This document shows, in pieces, positions 9,241 to 17,371 of a DNA stretch of 64,000 nt. The number at the start of each line of letters is the position of its first letter. The first letter of the stretch is position 1. This DNA comes from Desulfococcus multivorans (lineage in GTDB: Bacteria > Desulfobacterota > Desulfobacteria > Desulfobacterales > Desulfococcaceae). The stretch spans positions 2,081,001 to 2,145,000 of the forward strand of contig NZ_CP015381.1 in the NCBI RefSeq assembly GCF_001854245.1. The letters are read 5' to 3'. The notes beneath the pieces are model-generated. The model was not told the origin of the DNA. It did no database searches and saw nothing but the letters and a program-made list of their open reading frames with translations. Made by a program: the position numbers and the translations under genes.

Positions 9241-9599
9241 TACCAGTATACGGTGACCGGCGGTATGATCGCCGGCATCCAGCCCCGGGGCGTCACGTCC
9301 GCCAGACTGATGTCGATGGACAGATCGGGTCTCACGTTGAGAACGACCTTGTAGGCTTTCGGCGGCAGCCCCTCACCGGGATCCGAAAAGGCATACTGGC
9401 CCCTGGCATTGGTCCGGGTTTTGGCAACCACCGTTCCCCCGGCGTCGTCGATTTTGACGAGTAAAACAGGTATGGGTTTATGCCGGATTCCGTCTCCTTT
9501 GACAGTGCCAAGGAGCCACCATTCCGAAGCATACTGGACGGCCGGAAGGAACAACAGAAAAAACATCACCGAAATCAGCATCATGAGGATCCGTTTCAT
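9240..9599 (-). CDS. secreted small protein with carboxypeptidase-regulatory-like fold
   Basis: The product has about 119 residues. It begins with a basic, strongly hydrophobic segment (MKRILMMLISVMFFLLF) that serves as a signal peptide or anchor. The rest reads like a bacterial beta-sandwich of the carboxypeptidase-regulatory/Ig-like kind: IPVLLVKIDDAGGTVVAKTR, then TNARGQYAFSDP and YKVVLNV. Two ATG codons are adjacent; GGGAGG gives better spacing to the second (9599) than to 9602. A role at the cell surface or periplasm is inferred from the signal; the specific function is unknown. Confidence 0.6.
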   Translation of the reverse strand: MKRILMMLISVMFFLLFLPAVQYASEWWLLGTVKGDGIRHKPIPVLLVKIDDAGGTVVAKTRTNARGQYAFSDPGEGLPPKAYKVVLNVRPDLSIDISLADVTPRGWMPAIIPPVTVYW

Positions 9600-9757
9600 C
9601 ATTGCCTCCCCGGGTCCGGATATGTATTCAGATCCGTCGGTCACTGCCGCTGATATGGACGGCGCATCGTCCGTCCACCATCTATTTTAAAAGGATTGAC
9701 CTCAAATATACACACCGTTCTCAAAAGATCAAGCAAATCCCGGAATAAATCCCAATT

Positions 9758-9993
9758 CAACTTTCGACTTTCATGCGATGGCCGGATGGAGGTGCCGGGA
9801 GGATGCGGCCCGCGCCCGACGCGGTTTCGTTCAAGTGTCGCTAAAGCTTGCTCCGGGCGGCCCGGAAACTCGCTTGCGCTCAAACAGTCCGGGCCGCTGA
9901 TCCGCCGCTGCGCTTAAGCGGCACTAAAACTCACCGCTGAAGGGGCGCGGGCCGCATCCTCCCGGCACCGGTCTATGAAAGTCGAAAGTTGAG
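9758..9993. repeat. full-length MITE-like element with inverted termini
   Basis: The element starts with CAACTTTCGACTTTCATG and ends with ATGAAAGTCGAAAGTTGAG, a perfect terminal inverted repeat. Inside, GTGCCGGGAGGATGCGGCCC (from 9792) is mirrored at about 9947-9969, so the outer 40-50 bases can fold back as a long stem. The centre (9820-9940) is GC-rich, has its own inverted segments and has no coding frame of note. Parts of it recur at 15957-16080, 26199-26258 and 63784-63850. The whole gap from 9600 to 10212 holds only this element and an AT-rich stretch near 10060-10090. Confidence 0.75.
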
Positions 9994-10212
9994 TCCCAAT
10001 TGACAAGAGACCGTCCAAAAACGGGTATCGTCGCAACCGCTGAAATCGCTCTTTACTAACCGTTGAGATCACGTTATATTTTAATATTCCGTGCTCAGGA
10101 AGTGATGCCGGCGGACATGAAAGCCGAGCCTTGCGGTATATGAGGGATTTTACCGGTAAAGGACAGACACTGCACATGCCGGAACACCGATTCAAATCGA
10201 CGGAGTTCGACA

Positions 10213-10686
10213 ATGGCCTGTTCGCCTGAAAGGGTTATGGCGGTCCCCGGCGGGATCGAAACCGCCGGGTTTCACCGGATTGAAGCCTTCAGGATGGACA
10301 GGCCCCGCATCGGAACATTCAAGGGCCTTCCGATGCGGGAGACCGACGGCGCGGTGGAAGAGGGCGAGGGATGGCTGCGATGCATCCACTGCGGCGGCAG
10401 GATCGCAAAGGCTGCCGACCAGATCAGCGTCAATGGTCGTTTTGCCCACGTCTTCAACAATCCCTCCGGTTATGTATATGAAATCGGTTGCTTCGCGGCC
10501 GCTGAAGGGTGCGTTAACGCAGGCGCGCCCACCCCGGCGTTTACCTGGTTTGCCGGTTTTTCCTGGTGCCTCGCTTTGTGCGGGAACTGCCGCGGTCACA
10601 TGGGCTGGCATTTCAGATCCGATAAGAGCGGAAGTTTTTACGGCCTCATTCTGGTGAATCTGACGAGAGATTCCCGAGGCGGTTGA
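10213..10686 (+). CDS. CULT-domain protein (bacterial cereblon-like)
   Basis: This 157-residue protein matches the CULT domain, the thalidomide-binding domain of cereblon, for which stand-alone bacterial members exist. Zinc ligands are Cys57/Cys60 (CIHC) and Cys123/Cys126 (CGNC). The aromatic cage is complete: Trp112 and Trp118 in TWFAGFSW and Trp132/Phe134 in GHMGWHF. Their spacing equals that of human cereblon Trp380, Trp386, Trp400 and Phe402. SFYGLIL corresponds to the closing strand (FWGLT in cereblon). GGAG lies seven bases before the ATG. The physiological ligand of bacterial CULT proteins is unknown; uridine-like and cyclic-imide compounds bind in vitro. The next gene, 25 bases on, is a class II aldolase. 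Confidence 0.88.
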   Translation: MACSPERVMAVPGGIETAGFHRIEAFRMDRPRIGTFKGLPMRETDGAVEEGEGWLRCIHCGGRIAKAADQISVNGRFAHVFNNPSGYVYEIGCFAAAEGCVNAGAPTPAFTWFAGFSWCLALCGNCRGHMGWHFRSDKSGSFYGLILVNLTRDSRGG

Positions 10687-10710
10687 CGATGGATTCCGGA
10701 AAGGCGATGC

Positions 10711-11373
10711 ATGGCCCAAGAGCGAATGCTGATGGAAAAGGAAAGAGCCCTGGTGGTCGAGTTCGGGATGCGGATGGTCCAATCCGGCCTGACCACGGGC
10801 ACCGGCGGAAACCTGAGCGTTTTCAGGCGGGAATCGGGACTGCTTGCGGTGTCGCCCAGCGGCATTGCCTACGACCGGCTTTCACCCGGGGACGTGGTCG
10901 TACTGACCCTTGACGGAGAGGTCGTCGACGGCACGCGAACGCCCACCAGCGAACTCAGCTTTCACCAGGCCCTCTATCGTGTTCGGTCTGAAGTCGGCGC
11001 CGTTGTCCATACCCATTCCCCCTACGCCACCACCATGGCCTGCCTGGGATGGGAGATTCCGCCGGTCCATTATCTGGTGGGATTCTCCGGAAAGAAAGTT
11101 CCGTTGGCCCCTTATGCGACATTTGGGACGGAGCGTCTGGCGGCCGGCGTCGCGGGCGCCATCGGCGACTACAACGCCCTTCTGTTGGCCAATCACGGGT
11201 TGGTGACCGTCGGGGTCGATCTGCCTTCGGCGTTTGCCGCAGCGGAGGAGATCGAATTCGTGGCCCGGATCTACTACCAGGCCCGCACCGTGGGGACGCC
11301 ACAGATCCTGTCCGATGCGGAAATGGCGCGTGTTATCGAAAAATTCAGGACCTACGGACAGAAAAAGGCCTGA
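10711..11373 (+). CDS. class II aldolase family protein (fuculose-phosphate aldolase-like)
   Basis: This 220-residue protein has the class II aldolase/adducin layout. TGGNLSVF binds the phosphate of the substrate, VHTHSPYATTMA supplies two zinc-binding His residues, and LLLANHGLVTVG carries the third; a Glu in TPTSELSFH fits the catalytic position. Such enzymes act on fuculose-1-P, ribulose-5-P or methylthioribulose-1-P. The last would fit salvage of polyamine by-products, but no mtn genes are nearby. An alternative ATG lies at 10726. It is co-directional with the CULT gene. Confidence 0.85.
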   Translation: MAQERMLMEKERALVVEFGMRMVQSGLTTGTGGNLSVFRRESGLLAVSPSGIAYDRLSPGDVVVLTLDGEVVDGTRTPTSELSFHQALYRVRSEVGAVVHTHSPYATTMACLGWEIPPVHYLVGFSGKKVPLAPYATFGTERLAAGVAGAIGDYNALLLANHGLVTVGVDLPSAFAAAEEIEFVARIYYQARTVGTPQILSDAEMARVIEKFRTYGQKKA

Positions 11374-11390
11374 CACCGGCTGTTATCACA

Positions 11391-11487
11391 GTAGGCTGAA
11401 GGCTGAAGACTGAAGACTGAAGGGGTGCATCTACGATGAACGGGACTCTTGCTCCCCTTCAGCCTACAGCCTTCAGTCTTCAGTCTA
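11391..11487. repeat. palindromic element of 7-bp repeats (copy 1)
   Basis: Tandem 7-mers GCTGAAG/ACTGAAG (five units) lead into GGGGTGCA, a 30-base spacer and CTCCCC, then the reverse-complement 7-mers CTTCAGC/CTTCAGT. The whole can fold into a long imperfect hairpin between the aldolase and PNPOx-like genes. Confidence 0.85.
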
Positions 11488-11506
11488 TCTTTACAGGAAG
11501 GTGAGC

Positions 11507-11971
11507 ATGAGACGGAAGGACAAGGCGATGACGCTGCGATCCGAGATGGATGCCGTCATCGAGAAGGCTCGGGTCTGTCGGTTGGCCATGATGGACGACG
11601 ACCGACCCTATATCGTTCCCATGAGCTTTGGATACGACGGCGAAGCGCTCTATTTTCATTCCGCCCGGGAGGGTAAAAAACTGGATCTGCTTCGAAAGAA
11701 CGGACGCGTCTGCTTCGAGTTCGACGCGGACGTCTCGGTGGTCCCCGGCGAGGCGCCCTGCAAATGGGGCATGACCTATCAAAGCGTCATCGGCATCGGC
11801 GATGTGGACTTCATCCTCGAGCCGGCGTCCCAACGCCGCGCTCTCGACATTATCATGACCCACTATTCGGATGAGAAGCGCTTTTCCTATACGGATGCAG
11901 AGATGCGTCGCGTTTCGGTGTTCAGAGTATGCATCCTTGACATCAGCGGCAAGCGGTCGGGATGCGTCTGA
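11507..11971 (+). CDS. PNPOx-like flavin-binding protein
   Basis: The product has about 154 residues and the split-barrel pattern of the pyridoxamine 5'-phosphate oxidase-like superfamily: VCRLAMMDDDRPYIVPMSFG, then LYFHSAREGKKLDLLRKN and VCFEFDAD, which together bind FMN in the NimA-like/putative nitroreductase branch. The ATG at 11507 has AGGAAGG upstream; a GTG lies two codons before it. Substrate is unknown; FMN or F420/heme binding all occur in this superfamily. It follows a 7-mer repeat element. Confidence 0.82.
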   Translation: MRRKDKAMTLRSEMDAVIEKARVCRLAMMDDDRPYIVPMSFGYDGEALYFHSAREGKKLDLLRKNGRVCFEFDADVSVVPGEAPCKWGMTYQSVIGIGDVDFILEPASQRRALDIIMTHYSDEKRFSYTDAEMRRVSVFRVCILDISGKRSGCV

Positions 11972-12037
11972 AGCCGAAGGAAGGCGCCCGTCGGCCTGAA
12001 TACCCCACCCACAGGCGAAGTTACAGGAGGAGAGGCG

Positions 12038-12352
12038 ATGCCCGTTTATGAGTATGAGCACACGGGCGGCCCTTGCGGGATAGGAGCGGTTTTCGAGATC
12101 CGGCAGTCCATGGCGGACGACCCTTTGACGGTATGCCCCATGTGCGGGGGACCCGTCAAAAGACTCATATCGCGGGTTGCCGTCAGCATGCCGAAGGGGA
12201 ATGCCCAGCTGAAGGACCTGGGGTTCACCAAGCTGGTCCGTCGGGATGACGGGGTCTATGAGAACGTGACCCGCCGGGACGGCGAGAGCCGCTATATGGT
12301 CAGGGGCCGTCCGGAAACCCTGCCGGATATCAAACGGATCGTCCGGGATTGA
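12038..12352 (+). CDS. FmdB-type putative zinc-ribbon protein
   Basis: The 104-residue product begins MPVYEYEHTGG, a typical FmdB-family start (PxYEYxC), and has the second zinc knuckle CPMCGGPVKRLIS. The first knuckle is degenerate: only GPCG at residues 12-15 is present instead of a full CxxC. The C-terminal half is charged and unassigned. GGAGGAGAGGCG precedes the ATG. FmdB proteins are regulators or small zinc proteins of uncertain role. Confidence 0.75.
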   Translation: MPVYEYEHTGGPCGIGAVFEIRQSMADDPLTVCPMCGGPVKRLISRVAVSMPKGNAQLKDLGFTKLVRRDDGVYENVTRRDGESRYMVRGRPETLPDIKRIVRD

Positions 12353-12424
12353 TTGACCGGACCGGGCGCCCCGCGACTTCATCGACCACCGGTAACGCAT
12401 AGAAAACAAGGAGACCCTCCACCC

Positions 12425-13516
12425 ATGAAATATTCATCGGAAGCTGTTCCGACATCGCGCCCGGCACTCGGGGATAATACAATGAAACTGCGTTTTCACG
12501 CCTCAAACGGCCCTGCGGACGAAACCATCGAAGCCTTGATCGGGATGGTCGGCGGCATCAAGAGTCCGGAGCTGATCCGTGAGATGATCATCGCCGCCCT
12601 CAAGGCGGGTCAGGAGGACGACGACAAGGCGGACCTCAAGCTCATGAACACCACGCTCAAGGAAATGCGCTTTACATCCAAGATTTTCGGGCCCTACGGA
12701 CATGTCAAAAAGGTGACGGTCTTCGGTTCCGCGCGGACGAAGCCGGACGCGCCCGCCTATCGCATGGCCGTTCAACTCGGAGAAGAGCTGCGGGATGCCG
12801 GGTACATGGTCATCACCGGCGGCGGTCCGGGCATCATGCAGGCCGTCAACGAAGGCGCCGGCGCCGAGCATTCCTTCGGCGTCAATATCCGACTGCCGTT
12901 CGAGCAGAAATCGAATCCGGTCATCCACGGGAACCCCAGGAGCATCACCTATAAATACTTTTTCAATCGCAAGGTGGCCTTCCTGAAGGAAGCCCACGCC
13001 GTCGCACTCTTTCCGGGGGGCTTCGGCACCCTCGACGAGGCGATGGAAACCCTGACCCTGGTTCAGACCGGAAAGCGGGACCTTATCCCGCTGGTCCTCA
13101 TCGATCCCCCCGGCAGCACCTATTGGTCCCACTGGCTTGGATTCCTTAAAACGGAGTTGATGGCCCACGGCTATATCAGCCCCGAGGACCTCAGCCTGTT
13201 TGACCGGGTGGAATCGACCGAGGCGGCGGTGGCGCGGATCGATCATTTTTACCGGCAATTCCACAGCATCAGATATGTGGCGGACAAACTGGTGATCCGA
13301 ATCCATCACGCGCTCGATCAATCCGTCATAGAAAGACTGCAGGACGATTTCGAGGATATCCTGGTGCCGGGCGGCACCATCGCGCTCTCCAAATGTCTTC
13401 CCGAAGAGATCGATGAGAAGGAGATTTCCCATCTTCCAAGGCTCGTCATCGATTTCAACCGAAAAAGTTTCGGGCGGCTGCGACGGTTGATCGACATGGT
13501 GAACAGCGAACCCTGA
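12425..13516 (+). CDS. LOG-family (TIGR00730-like) nucleotide hydrolase
   Basis: This 363-residue protein contains the Rossmann-fold LOG domain, with the hallmark GGGPGIMQAVNEGA near residue 135 and PGGFGTLDEAMETLTLVQ near residue 195. LOG enzymes cleave nucleoside 5'-monophosphates to base and ribose-5-P; older annotations call them lysine decarboxylases. It has about 100 extra N-terminal residues and a C-terminal extension, unlike the compact 180-residue LOG proteins, so it resembles the long bacterial class. The ATG at 12425 follows AAGGAGAC; other in-frame starts exist at 12353 and 12482. The next gene starts two bases after its stop codon. Confidence 0.85.
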   Translation: MKYSSEAVPTSRPALGDNTMKLRFHASNGPADETIEALIGMVGGIKSPELIREMIIAALKAGQEDDDKADLKLMNTTLKEMRFTSKIFGPYGHVKKVTVFGSARTKPDAPAYRMAVQLGEELRDAGYMVITGGGPGIMQAVNEGAGAEHSFGVNIRLPFEQKSNPVIHGNPRSITYKYFFNRKVAFLKEAHAVALFPGGFGTLDEAMETLTLVQTGKRDLIPLVLIDPPGSTYWSHWLGFLKTELMAHGYISPEDLSLFDRVESTEAAVARIDHFYRQFHSIRYVADKLVIRIHHALDQSVIERLQDDFEDILVPGGTIALSKCLPEEIDEKEISHLPRLVIDFNRKSFGRLRRLIDMVNSEP

Positions 13517-13518
13517 CG

Positions 13519-14478
13519 ATGAAGCGGCGCTCCCGGGTGACGATATCCCCCCGTGAGGCGGGGGTCCGGGTGACGGACTTTCTGGTCGGACGATTTTCCT
13601 ACCTGGATCGTGGGGCCTGGATGGCAGAAATCGCTCAGGCACGGGTGCTTGTGAACGGCCGGCCGATTTCCGTCGATGCTGTGCTGCAGCCCCGGGACCT
13701 TTTGGAATACCTGCCGAAGGATGTGCCGGAGCCCCGGGTGAACGACGCCTACGAGATCCTCTTCGAGGATGAGGCCCTTCTTGTGGTCGATAAACCTGCC
13801 AACCTTCCCTGTCACCCGGGGGGGCGGTACTTTCACCATACCCTCTGGGCGATGATCCGTTCCCGATCCTTGTCGGACGGTCCTTTTTTTGTGCACCGCA
13901 TCGACCGGGAGACGTCGGGCATCGTGGTCATGGCCAGGAATTCCCGCGATGCTTCGGTGCTGGGCCGGCAAATGGCCTCGGGACAGGTCCGAAAACGCTA
14001 TGCGACCGTGGTCGAGGGGCGATTCCCCGAAGGACCCGTGACGGCCGACGGCCGGCTTGTCCCCGACCCGACGAGCGTTGTACGGAAAAAGTTGCGGTTC
14101 ATACCGCCGGGTGCCGTTTCAGAACCATTGAGCGAGGGCAGGCACTGCCGTACCCGATTCGACCTCGTTCGCCGAGGTTCCCTGATGAGTCTGGTTTCCG
14201 TGATCCCCGCAACGGGCAGACGGCACCAGATCCGCGCCACTCTTCTGGCTCTCGGCTATCCCGTGGTGGGCGACAAGATTTACGGCACGGACGAAACCGT
14301 TTTTCTCCGGTTCATCGAGGACCGGCTGACGGAATCGGATCGGATCCGTCTTCGTCTTGACCGGCAGGCGCTCCATGCCGCCGAAATCGCGTTTCGTCAC
14401 CCCCGATCCGGCCGGCATCTGCATTTCGAGGCACCGGTTCCGGCGTCCTTTCACACACTCGTCGACGCTTTCGATTGA
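13519..14478 (+). CDS. RluA-family RNA pseudouridine synthase
   Basis: This 319-residue protein has an S4-like N-terminal region (residues 1-75, with VRVTDFLVGRF and ARVLVNGRPIS) followed by the catalytic domain. The signature HRIDRETSGIVVMAR holds the catalytic Asp. Downstream motifs KRYATVVEG and TGRRHQIRATLLALGYPVVG are typical of RluA/RluC/RluD. The exact rRNA or tRNA target cannot be told from sequence by eye. It follows the LOG-family gene by two bases and faces the MocR gene tail-to-tail. Confidence 0.92.
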   Translation: MKRRSRVTISPREAGVRVTDFLVGRFSYLDRGAWMAEIAQARVLVNGRPISVDAVLQPRDLLEYLPKDVPEPRVNDAYEILFEDEALLVVDKPANLPCHPGGRYFHHTLWAMIRSRSLSDGPFFVHRIDRETSGIVVMARNSRDASVLGRQMASGQVRKRYATVVEGRFPEGPVTADGRLVPDPTSVVRKKLRFIPPGAVSEPLSEGRHCRTRFDLVRRGSLMSLVSVIPATGRRHQIRATLLALGYPVVGDKIYGTDETVFLRFIEDRLTESDRIRLRLDRQALHAAEIAFRHPRSGRHLHFEAPVPASFHTLVDAFD

Positions 14479-14521
14479 CACGCTCCCTGTCCCGCATTTC
14501 CCAGGGTGTCCATCGACGGAT

Positions 14522-16036
14522 TCACTCACGGAGGCACTGACGGGCCAACCGCCCGAGGGTTTCAATCCCGCGTTCCGTCTCGTTTGTAAACGGCGCGCCA
14601 CAGCCGATCCGGATGAAATTTCTGAACATTCCCGAAACCGAACAGACCGCCCCCGGCAGGATGGCGATCCGGTTCTCGAGGGCCTGTTGGTAGAGCGTCA
14701 TGCCGTCGATCCGTCGGTTGAGTTCGATCCACAGGAGCGAGCCCCCGGCGGGAAACGACAACCGCGTGTCCTGAGGGAAATGTTTTTTCACCGCCATGGC
14801 CGTTTTAAGGGTCTGGTTCCTGACGGCGCCCCTGAGGATTCTCAGATGCCGCTCGTAGGCCCCGCCTTCGAGAAAGCGGGCCATGATCTCCTGGTCCGGC
14901 GTCGCGGTGCAGACAGTGGATCCGGCTTTGAGGCGCAGGATTTTATCCTTGAACCGCGGACCCGGCAGGACCCAGCCGATGCGAAATCCCGGCGCCAGGG
15001 TTTTGGAGAAGGAGGAGCAGGTGAGCACCAGATTTTTGCGGTCCCAGGTCTTCAACAGGGACGGCCGCCGCTGCCCTTCAAAATAGAGCTCGCCGCAGAT
15101 ATCGTCTTCGATCACGGGAACGTCGTGACGATTCAAGAGGTTGACCAACCGCTCCTTGCCCTCGTCCGAGAGCAGGGTGCCGAGGGGATTGTGAATATTG
15201 GGCATGAAAAGACAGGCGCGGATCGGGGTGCTTTCGAGGATGCGCGCCAGGGCGTCGATGTCCACCCCGGCTCTGGGGTGGGTGGGAACCTCCACAACCA
15301 TGATTCCCATCTCCTTGAAAAGCTGCAGAAATCCGAAATGGGTCGGCGTTTCGATGGCCAGGGTGTCTCCGGGCTTCAGAATGGCCTGCAGGCACAGCGT
15401 TACCGCTTCCATGCAGCCGGTGGTGATAACGATGTCCTCCGGGGAGACGCCTTTGAGGAACCCTATCATGCGCAGCGCCAGTTGACGGCGCAAACCGGGG
15501 TGGCCTTCGGTCAGGGAGTAGGAAAGGATTTTCCGGATGTCCCTTTCGGAGAGTGTTTTGAAAATCCTGGCAAACTGCCGGTGCGGCAGAAGATCCGTCG
15601 CCGTGGTGGACGACCCCAGGGGGAGCATTCGGGGATCCGAGATCGCCTTCAACACCGAGTTGACCATTCCGGTGGTTTCGACCCTGAGGGGTTTGGCTGC
15701 CGGTGCGGGCAATACCGGCGTCTCGAGGTTTTTTAAGGAGACCGGACTCACGAAATAGCCGGATTTCGGCCGGGCCTCCACGAGCCCGATCGTCTCGAGG
15801 GCGATATAGGCCTGGTGAATCGTGCTGATGCTCAAATTCAGCCGACGATGCAGCTGCCGGATGGACGGCAGCTTTTCCCCCGGGGCATAGGTGCCGTCGT
15901 GAATTTTGGCTTCGATTTCCTCTGCGAGGGCTCGATATCGGAAAACAGACCTGGATCTCAACTTTCGACTTTCATGATGGTGACCGGGAAGCGGTGCCGG
16001 GTGGTACGGCAACGCCCCTTCAGCGGTGCGTTTCAT
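14522..16036 (-). CDS. MocR-type GntR/aminotransferase regulator
   Basis: The protein joins a GntR winged helix (RYRALAEEIEAKIHDGTYAP, then LPSIRQLHRRLNLSISTIHQ) to a fold-type I aminotransferase domain. The PLP lysine lies in CSSFSKTLAPGFRIGW and the Asn-Pro turn in MPNIHNPLGTLL. MocR proteins are PLP- or amine-responsive transcription factors. The frame given opens at an ATG inside a repeat element; the first 26 codons are repeat-derived. A TTG at 15958 would remove them and start just before the winged helix. The aminotransferase gene at 16178 is divergent, a usual MocR target arrangement. Confidence 0.88.
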   Translation of the reverse strand: MKRTAEGALPYHPAPLPGHHHESRKLRSRSVFRYRALAEEIEAKIHDGTYAPGEKLPSIRQLHRRLNLSISTIHQAYIALETIGLVEARPKSGYFVSPVSLKNLETPVLPAPAAKPLRVETTGMVNSVLKAISDPRMLPLGSSTTATDLLPHRQFARIFKTLSERDIRKILSYSLTEGHPGLRRQLALRMIGFLKGVSPEDIVITTGCMEAVTLCLQAILKPGDTLAIETPTHFGFLQLFKEMGIMVVEVPTHPRAGVDIDALARILESTPIRACLFMPNIHNPLGTLLSDEGKERLVNLLNRHDVPVIEDDICGELYFEGQRRPSLLKTWDRKNLVLTCSSFSKTLAPGFRIGWVLPGPRFKDKILRLKAGSTVCTATPDQEIMARFLEGGAYERHLRILRGAVRNQTLKTAMAVKKHFPQDTRLSFPAGGSLLWIELNRRIDGMTLYQQALENRIAILPGAVCSVSGMFRNFIRIGCGAPFTNETERGIETLGRLARQCLRE

Positions 16037-16080
16037 TGCCGCTTGAGCGCAGCGGCGGATCAGCGGCCCGGGCTCTTGAA
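15957..16080. repeat. half copy of the MITE-like element overlapping a gene start
   Basis: Beginning CTCAACTTTCGACTTTCATG, this stretch matches the reverse complement of the right half of the 9758-9993 element. It shares CCCCTTCAGCGGTG, GCCGCTTGAGCGCAGCGGCG and GGATCAGCGGCCCGGGCT, with small differences. Only one terminus is present. It supplies the 5' end of the MocR reading frame. Confidence 0.75.
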
Positions 16081-16177
16081 TCTGTTATGCTGTTTTTTTT
16101 GAGAATGTGTATCTGTTTTTATCTACCACATGCTTTAAAATGGCTTCAACCCCAAAACGGAGGAAAAAGGAGAAGCC

Positions 16178-17362
16178 ATGCGATTTGAAAATTTGTTGGC
16201 CGCCAGAACCCTGAAGATGCACGACAACGCCATCCGTGAAATCCTGAAGGTCGTCTCCCGGCCGGGGATGATTTCCCTGGCCGGGGGCATCCCGGCGCCC
16301 GAGAGTTTCCCCATGGGCATCATGGATGAACTCTCCGCCCGCGTCATCCGAAAATACGGCTCGGGCGCCTTCCAGTACGATTTGACGGAGGGGTTCATGC
16401 CCCTCAGGGAGGCGCTTTCGGGGCACCTGGCGAAAAAGGGCATTCCGGCATCCCCGGAGGAGATCATTATCGCCAGCGGTTCTCAGGGATTTCTGGATGC
16501 CGTCGGCAAGGTGCTGATTACCCCTGGCGATCGGGTGGCGGTGGAAGCCCCCACCTATCTGGGGGCGCTTTCGGCGTTCACGCCCTACGAGCCGGAATAC
16601 GTCCGCCTCGACACCGACGAGGATGGCGTGGTTCCGGCCGATCTCGAGCGGGTTCTGGCATGCGGCGGCGTCAAATTCGTCTATCTGGTGCCGACCTTTC
16701 AGAATCCCACCGGACGGACCATCCCCCTGGCGCGACGGCGGGAGATCGCCGGGATCATCCAGAGGCACGACGCCCTTCTGGTGGAGGACGATCCTTACAG
16801 CGATCTGCGGTACCGGGGCGAGCCCCTTCCCCCCATCAAAAGTTTCGCTCCGGAGCACGTGATGTATGTCGGCACCCTCTCCAAGGTCCTGGCTCCGGGC
16901 CTTCGAATCGGTTTTGCGGCGGCTCCTCGGGTGATCCGGGAATGGCTCGTTCGAGTGAAGCAGGGCACCGATCTCCATACCGGCACCTTCAGCCAGGCCC
17001 TGGCCGCGGAATACCTCTCCGGGGGATACCTGGAGCGCCATCTCCCCGAAATTCTCTCGATATACCGGCCCCGCCAGGAGGCCATGACCGCCGCGCTGGC
17101 GGACTATTTCCCCAGGGGCATGCGATGGAGCCGCCCCGAGGGCGGGATGTTCATCTGGGCGGAGGGCCCCGAAGATCTTGACATGGAAAAGGTTTACAAA
17201 GGGGCTGTGGGACGGAACACGGCCTTCGTCCCGGGCAAATATTTTTACGTCGACAAAGGAGAGGGGGAGGCGACCATGCGGCTCAATTACACCATGGCCG
17301 GTGAGGCGGAGATCCGGTCTGCCGTGAGGATTCTGGGTGAAGAAATTGCGAAGGCCATGTGA
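16178..17362 (+). CDS. PLP aminotransferase (2-aminoadipate/LysN-like)
   Basis: This 394-residue class I/II aminotransferase shows ISLAGGIPAPESFP at the N terminus, the PLP-stacking YDLTEGFMPLREAL, the Asn-Pro motif VPTFQNPTGRTIP, an Asp in VEDDPYSDLRY, and the Schiff-base lysine in GTLSKVLAPGLRIG. This pattern is closest to the LysN/alpha-aminoadipate and aromatic aminotransferase branch. GGAGGAAAAAGGAG precedes the ATG. It is transcribed away from the MocR regulator across a 141-base gap partly filled by a repeat. The amino acid substrate is not determined. Confidence 0.88.
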   Translation: MRFENLLAARTLKMHDNAIREILKVVSRPGMISLAGGIPAPESFPMGIMDELSARVIRKYGSGAFQYDLTEGFMPLREALSGHLAKKGIPASPEEIIIASGSQGFLDAVGKVLITPGDRVAVEAPTYLGALSAFTPYEPEYVRLDTDEDGVVPADLERVLACGGVKFVYLVPTFQNPTGRTIPLARRREIAGIIQRHDALLVEDDPYSDLRYRGEPLPPIKSFAPEHVMYVGTLSKVLAPGLRIGFAAAPRVIREWLVRVKQGTDLHTGTFSQALAAEYLSGGYLERHLPEILSIYRPRQEAMTAALADYFPRGMRWSRPEGGMFIWAEGPEDLDMEKVYKGAVGRNTAFVPGKYFYVDKGEGEATMRLNYTMAGEAEIRSAVRILGEEIAKAM

Positions 17363-17371
17363 GAAGCGGCG

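Noticed and set aside
11391-11487. CRISPR-like array
   Set aside because: The units are 7 bases, directly adjacent and then inverted, with no unique spacers of 30-40 bases.
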